Shown one piece after another: positions 1-6,972 of a DNA stretch of 64,000 bases (position 1 is the first letter of the stretch; every line of letters begins with the position of its first letter). The stretch spans positions 1 to 64,000 of the IMG/VR virus record IMGVR_UViG_3300033153_015023. The stretch is one strand, 5' to 3'. The notes under the pieces are model-generated. The model did no database searches. It was given only the letters and a program-made list of their open reading frames with translations, and was not told the origin of the DNA. Position numbers and translations under genes: made by a program. Origin of the DNA: a virus.

Positions 1-159
1 GGTTTTGTTGGTATTGATGTAGATTCGTTTTTGATTCCACGTTTTTACGCTTGTGATCTCAAAACCGCAACGACCATGACCGAAGATTTGTCCTTCAAGA
101 TTTTTAAGTCCATCATAAGTACCAGTTTCTTTAGTAGTAAAAGTTCCAGTTATTTCCAT
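1..159 (-). CDS. hypothetical protein, partial (runs off the left edge)
   Basis: The reading frame starts at the ATG read from position 159 and stays open to the window edge, giving at least 53 residues (begins MEITGTFTTK). It starts one base past the stop of the upstream minus-strand gene, so the two are almost certainly co-transcribed leftwards. The residues (threonine-rich start, GHGRCGFEIT) match no family I recognise. The C-terminus lies outside the window. Confidence 0.55.
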   Translation of the reverse strand, partial: MEITGTFTTKETGTYDGLKNLEGQIFGHGRCGFEITSVKTWNQKRIYINTNKT

Positions 160-160
160 T

Positions 161-358
161 TTAATCCACTTTATAAAATTCATTTTGATATTGTCTAACC
201 CATCTATTAACTGTTGTAAATAATATATATTGACCGGTAGCCAAACCAAGCTCAGCGTCAGCTTTTGAAGTTCTACCAAACCAAAGCCCGTCACCCTTGT
301 AATACATCACGTTACCTTTTTTAGTGATAATTTTCTTAATTCTTGAGTTTGTTACCAT
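161..358 (-). CDS. small hypothetical protein
   Basis: 65 residues, basic at the N-terminus (MVTNSRIKKIITKKGNV), with no domain I recognise. The start has a purine-rich ribosome site (AGGGGGCCAGG) just upstream on the minus strand. It is the first gene of a leftward operon whose probable promoter lies at 606-634, leaving an untranslated leader of about 240 nt with inverted repeats. It is divergent from the main rightward operons. Confidence 0.6.
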   Translation of the reverse strand: MVTNSRIKKIITKKGNVMYYKGDGLWFGRTSKADAELGLATGQYILFTTVNRWVRQYQNEFYKVD

Positions 359-391
359 TCCTGGCCCCCTTTTAAAATTAATTTTGATATT

Positions 392-434
392 GTACCATCA
401 AGATTATGAATCTTGCTAGCTATCTGAATGGTAC
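392..434. promoter_or_regulatory. nested inverted repeats in the leftward leader
   Basis: An outer inverted repeat, GTACCAT (392-398) with ATGGTAC (428-434), encloses a perfect inner one, CAAGATT (399-405) with AATCTTG (409-415). It lies about 35 bp before the start of the leftward gene at 358. It could be a protein operator or an RNA hairpin controlling translation of the minus-strand operon. The palindromes are visible; the function is inferred. Confidence 0.5.
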
Positions 435-605
435 CAGTACAAGGCTTTTCTTCCAGGACTCGTGTTTTTCCTTTATTCCGCCTTGTTTTTTCCTTCTCTA
501 GAGGTTTTAATCGGTTGCCAGGAAGTTCATTTTATCCCCGCCCAACCCTATCAAAACCTTATTTCAAATAACTTATAATTAATTAACTTAATTAACTATA
601 ATAAT

Positions 606-634
606 AAAATAGCATATTTTTAGACGGTTGTCAA
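606..634 (-). promoter_or_regulatory. promoter of the leftward operon
   Basis: On the minus strand a perfect TTGACA (634-629) is followed after 17 bp by TATTTT (611-606), with more TATTAT-like sequence just beyond. This is a housekeeping sigma-70 type promoter directed towards the two minus-strand genes. Confidence 0.6.
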
Positions 635-884
635 ACATTTTAAAAAGTTTTTTCGCTTTTTTTGTGTTTTTTTACCTGAATTCGGCGTTTTTTACTATAC
701 AAATAACAAGTATTCTTGAGAATATATAACTTTTTATCATTTTTCTGAATTTAAAACTAAACTTTTAGGGCTCTCTGGCCGTATTAAAGAGTATTATACA
801 TTGATTTTACATTGTAATAGATTATTCTATTCAATATGAATTTATTAAGAGAGGGGGGGTATGTCGTTTTTTATATAAATTTGT

Positions 885-970
885 TTCCTTTCCAGATAAA
901 CTATTTTCCTTTCCATATAAAACATCTATATAACCCCTTCCCAGATAAAATATCTATTTTTCCAGGCGGT
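885..970. repeat. iteron-like direct repeats in the divergent control region
   Basis: Four related words lie in a row: TTTCCAGATAAACTAT, TTTCCATATAAAACAT, TTCCCAGATAAAATAT and a partial TTTTTCCAGG. Their CCA cores start at 892, 913, 941 and 962, so the spacings are 21, 28 and 21 bp. The repeats sit in a gene-free, very AT-rich stretch (359-1171) just before the first rightward promoter. They may bind the ParB-like protein, a repressor or a replication initiator; the sequence does not decide which. Confidence 0.5.
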
Positions 971-1036
971 AACTATTTTTTATGTTAGGGTGTATTATAT
1001 AGTAGAAAACAATTTTTAGGTATTAGAAAAAAGTTG

Positions 1037-1065
1037 TTGACAAAAAATATTGGGTAGTTTATTAT
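1037..1065 (+). promoter_or_regulatory. sigma-70 promoter P1 (upstream of the ParB-like gene)
   Basis: TTGACA at 1037-1042, 17 bp, then TATTAT at 1060-1065. The block AAAAAGTTGTTGACA around the -35 box is the same as at the array promoter at 6473, so both units are probably switched on together. Confidence 0.75.
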
Positions 1066-1071
1066 TAATAG

Positions 1072-1167
1072 TATGAACGCTAAAGTATTAAATATATTGG
1101 CCCTTCTTCCCGGTGCCCTCCTTCGGGCGTGGCGTTCAGACCGGGAAGCCGGGCTTTATTTTTTATA
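1072..1167 (+). ncRNA. pseudoknot-like leader RNA, copy 1
   Basis: Three pairings fit this leader. Stem A: 1074-1082 with 1130-1138 (core GAACGC/GCGTTC). Stem B: 1100-1113 with 1141-1154, 4 bp plus 8 bp around a 2x2 mismatch. Inside lies a GCCC/GGGC hairpin (1115-1128). The order A-B-A'-B' makes an H-type pseudoknot, or two rival structures. Stem B' runs into CTTTATTTTTTATA and then the AGGAGG of the next gene, so it resembles an intrinsic terminator fused to a ribosome site. Copy 2 at 6510-6608 has different stem sequences but the same architecture and the same 17-nt 3' end. The fold is deduced by hand. Confidence 0.65.
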
Positions 1168-1177
1168 GGAGGTGCAT

Positions 1178-1951
1178 ATGATAGCACATAGGTTAGCGAA
1201 ATACTTCCCTATACTTGAAGGGGAAGAGTTTGATTTACTTGTACAGGATATAAAAGATCATGGGCAACTTGAACCGATTGTTACTGTAAATGGTGAGATA
1301 CTTGATGGTGTGAATCGCTATAAAGCTTGTATGAAGTTAGGTATTGATACTATTACCGAAGAATATGAAGGTGATGATCCTTTAAGCTATGTTATCTCGT
1401 TAAATATTCGGCGTCGACATCTTGATACCAGCCAGCGAGCAATGTTGGCAACTGAGATGTTGCCGGAGTTTGAGAAGAAAGCGAAAGAAAGATTAAAAAC
1501 TTCATTGCCTGGTGGTGGACGCCTAGGGTCAGAAGACCCAGGGCAAACATGGGAAGACATACATCGCTCAAGGGATGATGCTGCTAAACAATTTGGTGTA
1601 TCTGGCCCGACAATTCAGCGAGCTAAACGCGTCAAAGAGGAAGCGCCTGAAAGAGTAGAAAAGATTATCAAAGGCGAGGAAACAGTAGGTGCCGTTGATG
1701 CAGAATTGCGTCAAAAAAAAGCGGCTAGATCCTATGCAAAGAAGAGAGAGAAGGAAGACAAAAAAGAGATAAAGCAGAAAACGCCTATTTTGGTGAAGGA
1801 ATATTTTGATGCTTTGAAGGCATATAAAAAAGCCTTAGGATTAGCTATCAGGGGAGCTTATCTATTTTCCCCTGAATCAAATAATATACTTCAGACAAAG
1901 CACGATGATCTGATAGAATTGATGCGTAGTCTGGAAGGAGCGATTAAATGA
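1178..1951 (+). CDS. ParB-like (ParB/Srx fold) DNA-binding protein
   Basis: 257 residues. The N-terminal ParB/Sulfiredoxin-type domain (about residues 5-95) shows the family core GEILDGVNRYKAC at residues 39-51. A helix-turn-helix follows around 143-160 (AAKQFGVSGPTIQRAKRV), then a lysine- and glutamate-rich C-terminal part. Phage proteins of this type bind DNA and act in partition, transcription control or genome processing; the substrate here is unknown. I take the ATG at 1178, 5 nt after a perfect AGGAGG; an in-frame GTG at 1172 lies inside that ribosome site. It is first in the operon behind promoter P1 and the pseudoknot leader, and overlaps the next gene by ATGA. Confidence 0.8.
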   Translation: MIAHRLAKYFPILEGEEFDLLVQDIKDHGQLEPIVTVNGEILDGVNRYKACMKLGIDTITEEYEGDDPLSYVISLNIRRRHLDTSQRAMLATEMLPEFEKKAKERLKTSLPGGGRLGSEDPGQTWEDIHRSRDDAAKQFGVSGPTIQRAKRVKEEAPERVEKIIKGEETVGAVDAELRQKKAARSYAKKREKEDKKEIKQKTPILVKEYFDALKAYKKALGLAIRGAYLFSPESNNILQTKHDDLIELMRSLEGAIK

Positions 1952-2445
1952 TCAAAGAAAGGAAAAGTGATATTAGGGAAGATCGACTTAATATAGGTGC
2001 GGATATCCTTTTGGATATGAGAGATGAAGACTTGCCACAAGCAACATTTCTAAGAGTTGCTTTGATTATGGTTAAGTATTTTAAGGAAGGCAAATATATC
2101 AAGGATTTAGAAAAAGTAGGCTATTCTAGTTCCTTTGGCTTAAGACCGAGCTATTGGAATAATAACAGGAAAGATTTAGAGAGAGTTATTCTTGAACGTG
2201 GTTACGTCTTTTATCATTCTCAGGAATGGGTTAAACCAGACAAGGAAAAAAATATACCTGGATTTTTTAGGCATGGCTGGGGATTTCCTACACCAGAAGA
2301 ATTTAATCACACACGTAACCAGCAAAGAAAGGGAATTGTAAAACGGAAAGATACTTATAATGAGAAAATAGAAAATGCACCGGCCAGTTATCAAGATGCC
2401 CTACCCTATCTAAGAACTATGGAAATAGCAGGTCCAAATAATTAG
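1948..2445 (+). CDS. hypothetical protein
   Basis: 165 residues, overlapping the ParB-like gene by ATGA, so the two are translationally coupled. The sequence is soluble-looking and rich in charged and aromatic residues, with no domain or motif I recognise. Its place between a ParB-like protein and an AbrB-like regulator suggests a role in early control or replication, by neighbourhood only. Confidence 0.7.
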   Translation: MIKERKSDIREDRLNIGADILLDMRDEDLPQATFLRVALIMVKYFKEGKYIKDLEKVGYSSSFGLRPSYWNNNRKDLERVILERGYVFYHSQEWVKPDKEKNIPGFFRHGWGFPTPEEFNHTRNQQRKGIVKRKDTYNEKIENAPASYQDALPYLRTMEIAGPNN

Positions 2446-2541
2446 GAAGTCCCTTTATTTACAAATTAACTTTGCAGATGTTTTAAGTTTTTTTGTATAA
2501 AGAATTGTTCAATAGATAATGTATTATAGAAGGAGGTTATT

Positions 2542-2769
2542 ATGAAGTTATTAAAACAGTTCGTATTAAAAAAAGATACGTCCACGTACAAACAGCTATT
2601 ATTTATCCTGCCTATAAAATGGCTTCAAAAGACAGGGATGGATAAAGGCGATTTTTTGAATGTGTATGAGATTGATGAATCTACTATAAAAATAGTTGCT
2701 GAGAAAAATCCTTTTGGTCAACCTGAGAATGTATCAAGGGTTGGCAGACCTGTAAAAAGTAAAGGATAA
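2542..2769 (+). CDS. AbrB/MazE-like small DNA-binding protein
   Basis: 75 residues. The segment ILPIKWLQKTGMDKGDFLNV followed by DESTIKI resembles the swapped-hairpin beta fold of SpoVT/AbrB and MazE proteins (pattern: IP-x-hydrophobic, helix, KGD, strand). Such proteins act as dimeric transcription regulators or antitoxins. No toxin gene is adjacent, so a regulator is more likely. A clear AGGAGG precedes the ATG, and a TATTAT box lies at 2522-2527. The C-terminal tail (GRPVKSKG) is basic. Confidence 0.6.
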   Translation: MKLLKQFVLKKDTSTYKQLLFILPIKWLQKTGMDKGDFLNVYEIDESTIKIVAEKNPFGQPENVSRVGRPVKSKG

Positions 2770-2773
2770 AGAC

Positions 2774-2803
2774 TTGATAAAGACTATGTATTTATATTAT
2801 AAT
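2774..2803 (+). promoter_or_regulatory. sigma-70 promoter before the replication operon
   Basis: TTGATA at 2774-2779, 18 bp, then a perfect TATAAT at 2798-2803. It would drive the leader hairpin at 2826-2870 and the replisome organizer, loader, helicase and primase genes. Confidence 0.65.
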
Positions 2804-2825
2804 GAACTTCTTCTTCTTCTTTTTA

Positions 2826-2870
2826 GAGCAGGGAATTTGACGCAATGTCTTTTCCCTGCTCACTTTTTTA
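2826..2870 (+). terminator. leader hairpin with T-run, probable attenuator
   Basis: Ten base pairs join GAGCAGGGAA (2826-2835) to TTCCCTGCTC (2852-2861) around a 16-nt loop, followed by ACTTTTTTA. It has the form of an intrinsic terminator but lies between a promoter and the start of the replication operon, with the ribosome site directly after the T-run. Partial termination or antitermination of the replication genes is the simplest reading. Confidence 0.65.
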
Positions 2871-2880
2871 AAGGGTAATT

Positions 2881-3309
2881 ATGTCCATAATTAATTTTTT
2901 TATTGATGATGACATAATTATATCTATCAATAATCGTTTTAGATATGCCAGACAACCTAGAACCATCTTAGAAAAAATTCCTTTTAAAGAAATCATCTAC
3001 TATCTCAATGACAAAACTGGAAAGAAATTCCGGTATACTAATCCTAAGTCGAAAGAAAAAATCACTAGTAGATGGAATGAAGGGTACAGGTTGGATGATT
3101 TTAAAAAGGTTATTGATGTAAAGGTAGCTGAATGGACAGGTACTAATTACGCTATGTATATCAGACCAGAAACTTTATTCGGATCTAAATTTGAAGGTTA
3201 TGTAAATCAAGAACGGGAAGGGACAAATATCTGTCCTAACCCAGAATGTCAATATTTATTAAATGGGACAGAAATAAATTGCCCCAAATGTCATTGGAGG
3301 ATTCGGTGA
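2881..3309 (+). CDS. replisome organizer-type protein (Phg_2220_C domain) with zinc ribbon
   Basis: 142 residues. Residues about 34-112 carry the Phg_2220_C pattern of phage replication proteins: a YLNDKTGKKFRY-like start, NEGYRLDDFKKVIDVKVAEW in the middle, and RPETLFGSKFEGY at the end. The usual N-terminal DNA-binding part is shortened to about 30 residues. The C-terminus adds a zinc ribbon (CPNPEC, then CPKC) not typical of the family. In related phages this domain takes part in origin recognition and helicase loading. The stop overlaps the GTG start of the helicase loader (GTGA). Confidence 0.75.
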   Translation: MSIINFFIDDDIIISINNRFRYARQPRTILEKIPFKEIIYYLNDKTGKKFRYTNPKSKEKITSRWNEGYRLDDFKKVIDVKVAEWTGTNYAMYIRPETLFGSKFEGYVNQEREGTNICPNPECQYLLNGTEINCPKCHWRIR

Positions 3310-4163
3310 AGATAATTAACGATCTTAAAATAGGCAAGGGGTTTATTTTTCGAGTAGGTGGACAGCTTGTTTGTGGTTTATGTAGAAAAGAAATTGAGGT
3401 TAGCCAGAAATGTATATACTGTTCTAATTCTTTTGAGCATGGGATAAAAGATGTAGACCATGCTACTAGAATAACAGATGCCTTTTTTAACCAGTTATTC
3501 CCTAAAGAAGATATTTATGATGAGAATAGTGATTACAGACCTAAAGTATTGCATGTAGGGAAACTTTACGATGTAATAGAATCCTGTGAAAAAGCAAAAC
3601 AGTATGATAAGATATATATGAAAGAGCGACTTCTTTCGGAGGCAAACATTCCAAAAAGATATTGTTTTTTAGGTTGGAAAGATTTCCATTCTAATCTAGA
3701 TCTAACTGGGTTAAAAGATTTGTGCTCGAATAATTCAAATGGGGAAATTATTTATTTGCATGGCGATAATAATACTGGTAAAACTTTATTAATGAGTATC
3801 ATGTTGCAAAGATTTCTTGATAATGAGCATAGTATTTATTTTATTACACCAGAGCAAATTGCTAATTTATACGCAAAACACTGGTATGATTCTACAGATA
3901 AGAGAAGTGATTTAGAAAAAATACGATGTTTAGATGTTGTCGGTGTTGATGATTTATTCGATCCGAAGAAGGTGTTTATAGGGAAGAATGGTGGTCTGAT
4001 TATCCCTTCTGTAGATAGTTTTTTACGCTATCGAGTACATAACAATTTAACTACTATTATTACAACTAATATCCCTCTCTTACAAGTTGCACAAACTGAA
4101 TTCCATCAAACTGGAAAACTTTTAGAAAGAGGCGATAAAAAGTTTCGTATTTTATTAACATAA
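3306..4163 (+). CDS. DnaC-like helicase loader, AAA+ ATPase
   Basis: 285 residues. An N-terminal zinc finger (CGLC, then CIYC) is followed by an AAA+ core with Walker A GDNNTGKTLL (about residues 155-164), Walker B VVGVDDLFD, and a sensor-like TTIITTNIP. This is the layout of DnaC/DnaI proteins, which open the DnaB ring onto single-stranded DNA at the origin. I take the GTG at 3306, which follows a TGGAGGA ribosome site and overlaps the previous stop; an ATG at 3246 would intrude 60 nt into that gene. The DnaB gene follows after 14 nt. Confidence 0.85.
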   Translation: MKIINDLKIGKGFIFRVGGQLVCGLCRKEIEVSQKCIYCSNSFEHGIKDVDHATRITDAFFNQLFPKEDIYDENSDYRPKVLHVGKLYDVIESCEKAKQYDKIYMKERLLSEANIPKRYCFLGWKDFHSNLDLTGLKDLCSNNSNGEIIYLHGDNNTGKTLLMSIMLQRFLDNEHSIYFITPEQIANLYAKHWYDSTDKRSDLEKIRCLDVVGVDDLFDPKKVFIGKNGGLIIPSVDSFLRYRVHNNLTTIITTNIPLLQVAQTEFHQTGKLLERGDKKFRILLT

Positions 4164-4177
4164 AGAAGGGAAGATGT

Positions 4178-5608
4178 GTGGATTTCTTTTTAAGTAGTGA
4201 TGAAGACAATGAGAGAATTGTTCTAGAAGGTGCTGTGAGAGTGGAAGAGTATTACCAGGTTTTTAGTAGTACTGTGCCAGCAGATTTCCTTAAGGCAGAA
4301 CACAAATGTATTGCAACTGCTCTAATAGAAATAGAAAAAACATCTTCCCCAGGGTTACTTCTTGCCTTTTGTAAAAAAACTGATTTTGTTGCGCCATCTC
4401 TTGAATACATAAAAAAGTTATTTTTCCCGCCACTACCTTCAATAGAAGACTACAAAAAACATGTTGAGATACTCAAATCTGATTCTAGAAGAAGGGTTAT
4501 TGAGGATAAATTGCTTCCTCAATTAATTGAGCATCTTGCTAAAAAATCAGAGCCTATCGGCAATATTTCTGATATAGCAATATCAATAAAAGATGTTGCT
4601 GACTCAGGCGCTGCTAAAATCTATATTCAGAATACAAAAGAACTGTTGGATTCATATAGCGTGGTAGAAGAAGCGCGAAGAAGCGGCAGTAGTTTTTATA
4701 GCTGTGGATTCAAACAAATAGATGAAGAATTAACAAGGGGGTTTTTTCCATCTGGTGTTACTATTATTGGTGGACGTCCAGGGATGGGTAAAAGTTCTTT
4801 TGTTATCAGTAGTGCAATGAGTCTTTCTTTCAAAAAAATTCCTATTCTGTTATTTTCTTTGGAGATGTCATCTATATCTGTTATGGATAGAATTCTATCG
4901 AGAGAGACCAGGGTACCCCTCTCTCAACTAGTAAAACATTCCCACGAATTACCACCAGCTCAATTACAACAAATAAAGGATGTAAAAAAACGACTTTGGG
5001 ATAACGAATATCTGTATGTGTGCGATAGACCAGGTGTATCATTACGTTTTATCAGGGAACAGATTAAAAGGTTCCAGAATATTCATGGGATCAAATACGC
5101 TATTGTATATATAGATTTGTTTGGAAAGATAAAAGATTTGAGTGAGGCTAATATGGCTCAAAGTTATGAGAAAAATCTGAATTTAGTGCAGGGCATGGCA
5201 AGAGAGTTAGGCGTGCATTTTGTTTTAGCAGCACAGATAAATAGAGCTGCTGAGAAAGGAAAAAGTATTTGGAATTACCGGCCTAAATTGCATGATATAA
5301 AGAATTCCGGTGCATGGGAAGAAGTAGCGGATCTGATACTATTTTTGTTTCGTGGAAAATATTATGATGATACTCTCGAAGAAGATGTTATAGAAATTCA
5401 GATAGCTAAACAGCGGGATGGTGCCATGAATACTGTAAAATATTTTCAATTTGTGGGGGAATATGCGTTAATATTAAATGCAGATGTTGTTCCCGCTGAT
5501 AAGAAGGGTAGGGATAGTGGAAAAGAAGATAGCTCGGATGTATATGAAAGCTCTGTTGAAGAAGTCGAGAGAATTAATTCAGCTCGACACCGAAAGATGG
5601 TTACTTGA
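4178..5608 (+). CDS. dnaB: replicative DNA helicase, DnaB family
   Basis: 476 residues, about the family length. The N-terminal helical domain is followed by the RecA-like motor domain with Walker A GGRPGMGKSSF (near 196-206), the Walker B-like region IVYIDLFGKI, and the AAQINRAAEKG and HDIKNSGAWEEVADLILFL blocks seen in DnaB proteins. It unwinds DNA 5' to 3' ahead of the polymerase. The start is GTG with an AGAAGGGAAG ribosome site. It lies between its loader and the primase, with which it overlaps by about 70 nt. Confidence 0.93.
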   Translation: MDFFLSSDEDNERIVLEGAVRVEEYYQVFSSTVPADFLKAEHKCIATALIEIEKTSSPGLLLAFCKKTDFVAPSLEYIKKLFFPPLPSIEDYKKHVEILKSDSRRRVIEDKLLPQLIEHLAKKSEPIGNISDIAISIKDVADSGAAKIYIQNTKELLDSYSVVEEARRSGSSFYSCGFKQIDEELTRGFFPSGVTIIGGRPGMGKSSFVISSAMSLSFKKIPILLFSLEMSSISVMDRILSRETRVPLSQLVKHSHELPPAQLQQIKDVKKRLWDNEYLYVCDRPGVSLRFIREQIKRFQNIHGIKYAIVYIDLFGKIKDLSEANMAQSYEKNLNLVQGMARELGVHFVLAAQINRAAEKGKSIWNYRPKLHDIKNSGAWEEVADLILFLFRGKYYDDTLEEDVIEIQIAKQRDGAMNTVKYFQFVGEYALILNADVVPADKKGRDSGKEDSSDVYESSVEEVERINSARHRKMVT

Positions 5609-6464
5609 TCTAGGGGCAGAAGAACTTCAGCAGCTTGAGAGGGGTTGGTGGGAATTCCGCTGCCTAAATCCTGATCATAACGACCATCATCCCAGCATGG
5701 GATACAATGAATTTACTGGGGCATGGTCCTGTTTTAGTTGTCTTTCAAAAGGCAGTGGCCCGGTGTTTTTAACCATGTTGGCGCTTGATAAACAATATGA
5801 AGAAGCGGTTGAGTTTGTTCTTGACTATGTGATAGGTAAAGAGGATTGGAAGCCTAGAGAGATCAAAAAGAAGCGTAGGATAAAAGTACCTATAGAAGGG
5901 TTTGTAGAACTTCCAGCAGCAGCAATTAAGTATTTAAAAGATAGAGGAATTCCTATAAAGTTTGCACAAAAAAAGGGTGTTAAATGGTCGAATAGTATGA
6001 GCAGGATTATTATTCCCATAACAGAATATTATTGGACTGCAAGGGCTATTGATGATTCAAAACCGAAGTACCTGCATACTAAAGGTTTTTCAAAAAGTGA
6101 AGTTTTGTACAATTTTGATTCTGTGCATAGGGTTGTTTCTGGTGTAGGTGTTGTCGAAGGTGTGTTTGATGCGTGGAAAGTAGAGCTCGCAGGATTCCCA
6201 TGCGTGGCAACTTTCGGCGCGGGAATATCGAATGGACAATTAAGGCTACTGGATGGATTTGTACGATTAGTAGCCATACCTGATAAGGATCAAGGTGGTG
6301 AATTATTTATTGAGAGAATTTCAAAAGTGAGGAATCCTGAATTATGGATAGCGGAACCACCTGGGAAGGATGTAGGGGCGTGTACTATAGAAGAAGTGAG
6401 GAAGATATGGGAAGAAAAGAGGCTGTTTTGGAAGGTATATTCACATATTTTTGTCAAGAAATAA
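5538..6464 (+). CDS. dnaG: DnaG-type DNA primase (zinc-binding and TOPRIM domains)
   Basis: 308 residues, shorter than cellular DnaG (about 600). An N-terminal CHC2-type zinc finger (CLNPDH, then CFSC) is followed by a core with TOPRIM motifs VVEGVFDAWK (glutamate) and AIPDKDQGG (the D-x-D pair). The C-terminal helicase-interaction domain is missing, as in many phage primases. It makes RNA primers and is encoded directly after DnaB. Start choice is uncertain: ATGs at 5538 and 5544 are plausible, and an upstream ATG at 5478 would overlap dnaB by 130 nt. Confidence 0.88.
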   Translation: MYMKALLKKSRELIQLDTERWLLDLGAEELQQLERGWWEFRCLNPDHNDHHPSMGYNEFTGAWSCFSCLSKGSGPVFLTMLALDKQYEEAVEFVLDYVIGKEDWKPREIKKKRRIKVPIEGFVELPAAAIKYLKDRGIPIKFAQKKGVKWSNSMSRIIIPITEYYWTARAIDDSKPKYLHTKGFSKSEVLYNFDSVHRVVSGVGVVEGVFDAWKVELAGFPCVATFGAGISNGQLRLLDGFVRLVAIPDKDQGGELFIERISKVRNPELWIAEPPGKDVGACTIEEVRKIWEEKRLFWKVYSHIFVKK

Positions 6465-6472
6465 AAAAGTTG

Positions 6473-6501
6473 TTGACAATTATTATTGTGGGGTTTATAT
6501 T
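6473..6501 (+). promoter_or_regulatory. sigma-70 promoter P2 (repeat array)
   Basis: TTGACA at 6473-6478, 17 bp, then TATATT at 6496-6501. It shares the block AAAAAGTTGTTGACA with the promoter at 1037. It starts just after the primase stop and drives the array leader. Confidence 0.75.
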
Positions 6502-6509
6502 ATAGAGAG

Positions 6510-6608
6510 TATGAGTATTCGACTATTTCAAAGATTTGTATTGCCTCCAAAAATTTGATATCTTTAGTCGGATACTCAGTCAAATTTGCGGGGGCTTTAT
6601 TTTTTATA
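6510..6608 (+). ncRNA. pseudoknot-like leader RNA, copy 2 (array leader)
   Basis: Stem A pairs 6512-6525 with 6565-6578 (14 bp, two G-T wobbles at most; GAGTATTCGACTA with TAGTCGGATACTC). Stem B pairs 6543-6557 with 6581-6595: 6 bp and 7 bp around a 2x2 mismatch, the same plan as copy 1 at 1072. The order A-B-A'-B' again makes a pseudoknot. The 3' end, GGGCTTTATTTTTTATA, is identical to copy 1, while both stems differ completely, so the structure rather than the sequence is conserved. It ends 13 nt before the first repeat of the array. Confidence 0.68.
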
Positions 6609-6621
6609 AGGGGGAATTAAA

Positions 6622-6914
6622 GAGCGGGCCAAGAAGAATGAGAAAACCAGTGGTCACGAGCGAGCCAATCCCCGCGAGAAAACCACCAGAGGTGAGCGAG
6701 CCACGGAATATGAGAAAACCATGTTTCACGAGCGAGCCAATGATCAAGAGAAAACCACTCCCCTGGAGCGTGCCAAAGGTGTGGAGTAAACCAGAGTGTT
6801 AGAGCGTGCCACGAATATGGAGAAAACCATAGAAGGGAAGCGAGCCATTGATGTCGAGAAAACCATTGATAAAGAGCGAGTCAAGTGAAAAGAGAAAACC
6901 AGTGGGTGTGAGCG
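6622..6914 (+). repeat. TIGR-like array: alternating 10-nt repeats, 8-nt spacers, 36-nt unit
   Basis: Two repeats alternate every 18 nt without a single slip. The edge type is GAGCGAGCCA (starts 6622, 6658, 6694, 6730, 6766, 6802, 6838, 6874, and a truncated GAGCG at 6910). The inner type is GAGAAAACCA (starts 6640, 6676, 6712, 6748, 6784, 6820, 6856, 6892). Repeats vary at one base at most. The sixteen 8-nt spacers all differ, for example agaagaat, gtggtcac, atccccgc, ccagaggt. This gives eight 36-nt units with the same repeat type at both ends. TIGR arrays of TIGR-Tas systems are likewise cut into 36-nt guides with two short spacers between alternating repeats. It is transcribed from promoter P2 towards the sigma-like gene. 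No Tas protein was recognised in the window. A protein-binding iteron array is the alternative. Confidence 0.8.
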
Positions 6915-6972
6915 TTATTATTTATTAAAAGGTTAAATTGATTTTAAAAAAGTTCAATATAAGGAGAAGAAG

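Noticed and set aside
3246-3309. ATG at 3246 as the helicase-loader start
   Set aside because: It would overlap the zinc-ribbon end of the previous gene, while GTG 3306 has a good ribosome site and a GTGA junction.
5478-5540. ATG at 5478 as the primase start
   Set aside because: It would overlap dnaB by 130 nt and add residues without family similarity.
6536-6802. An 88-residue open frame with repeated RKPxxxSEP words across the array
   Set aside because: The 18-nt step is a multiple of three, so any frame through it repeats. It starts in the leader RNA without a ribosome site and stops in a spacer mid-array, while the repeat DNA continues.
6622-6914. The array as a CRISPR array
   Set aside because: Repeats are 10 nt and spacers 8 nt, with two alternating repeat types; CRISPR repeats and spacers are 20-40 nt, and no cas gene is present.
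6622-6914. The array as plain replication iterons
   Set aside because: Iterons are usually one repeat type with varied or helical-turn spacing and no need for 16 different spacers at a fixed 8 nt. This remains the main alternative if no RNA is found.
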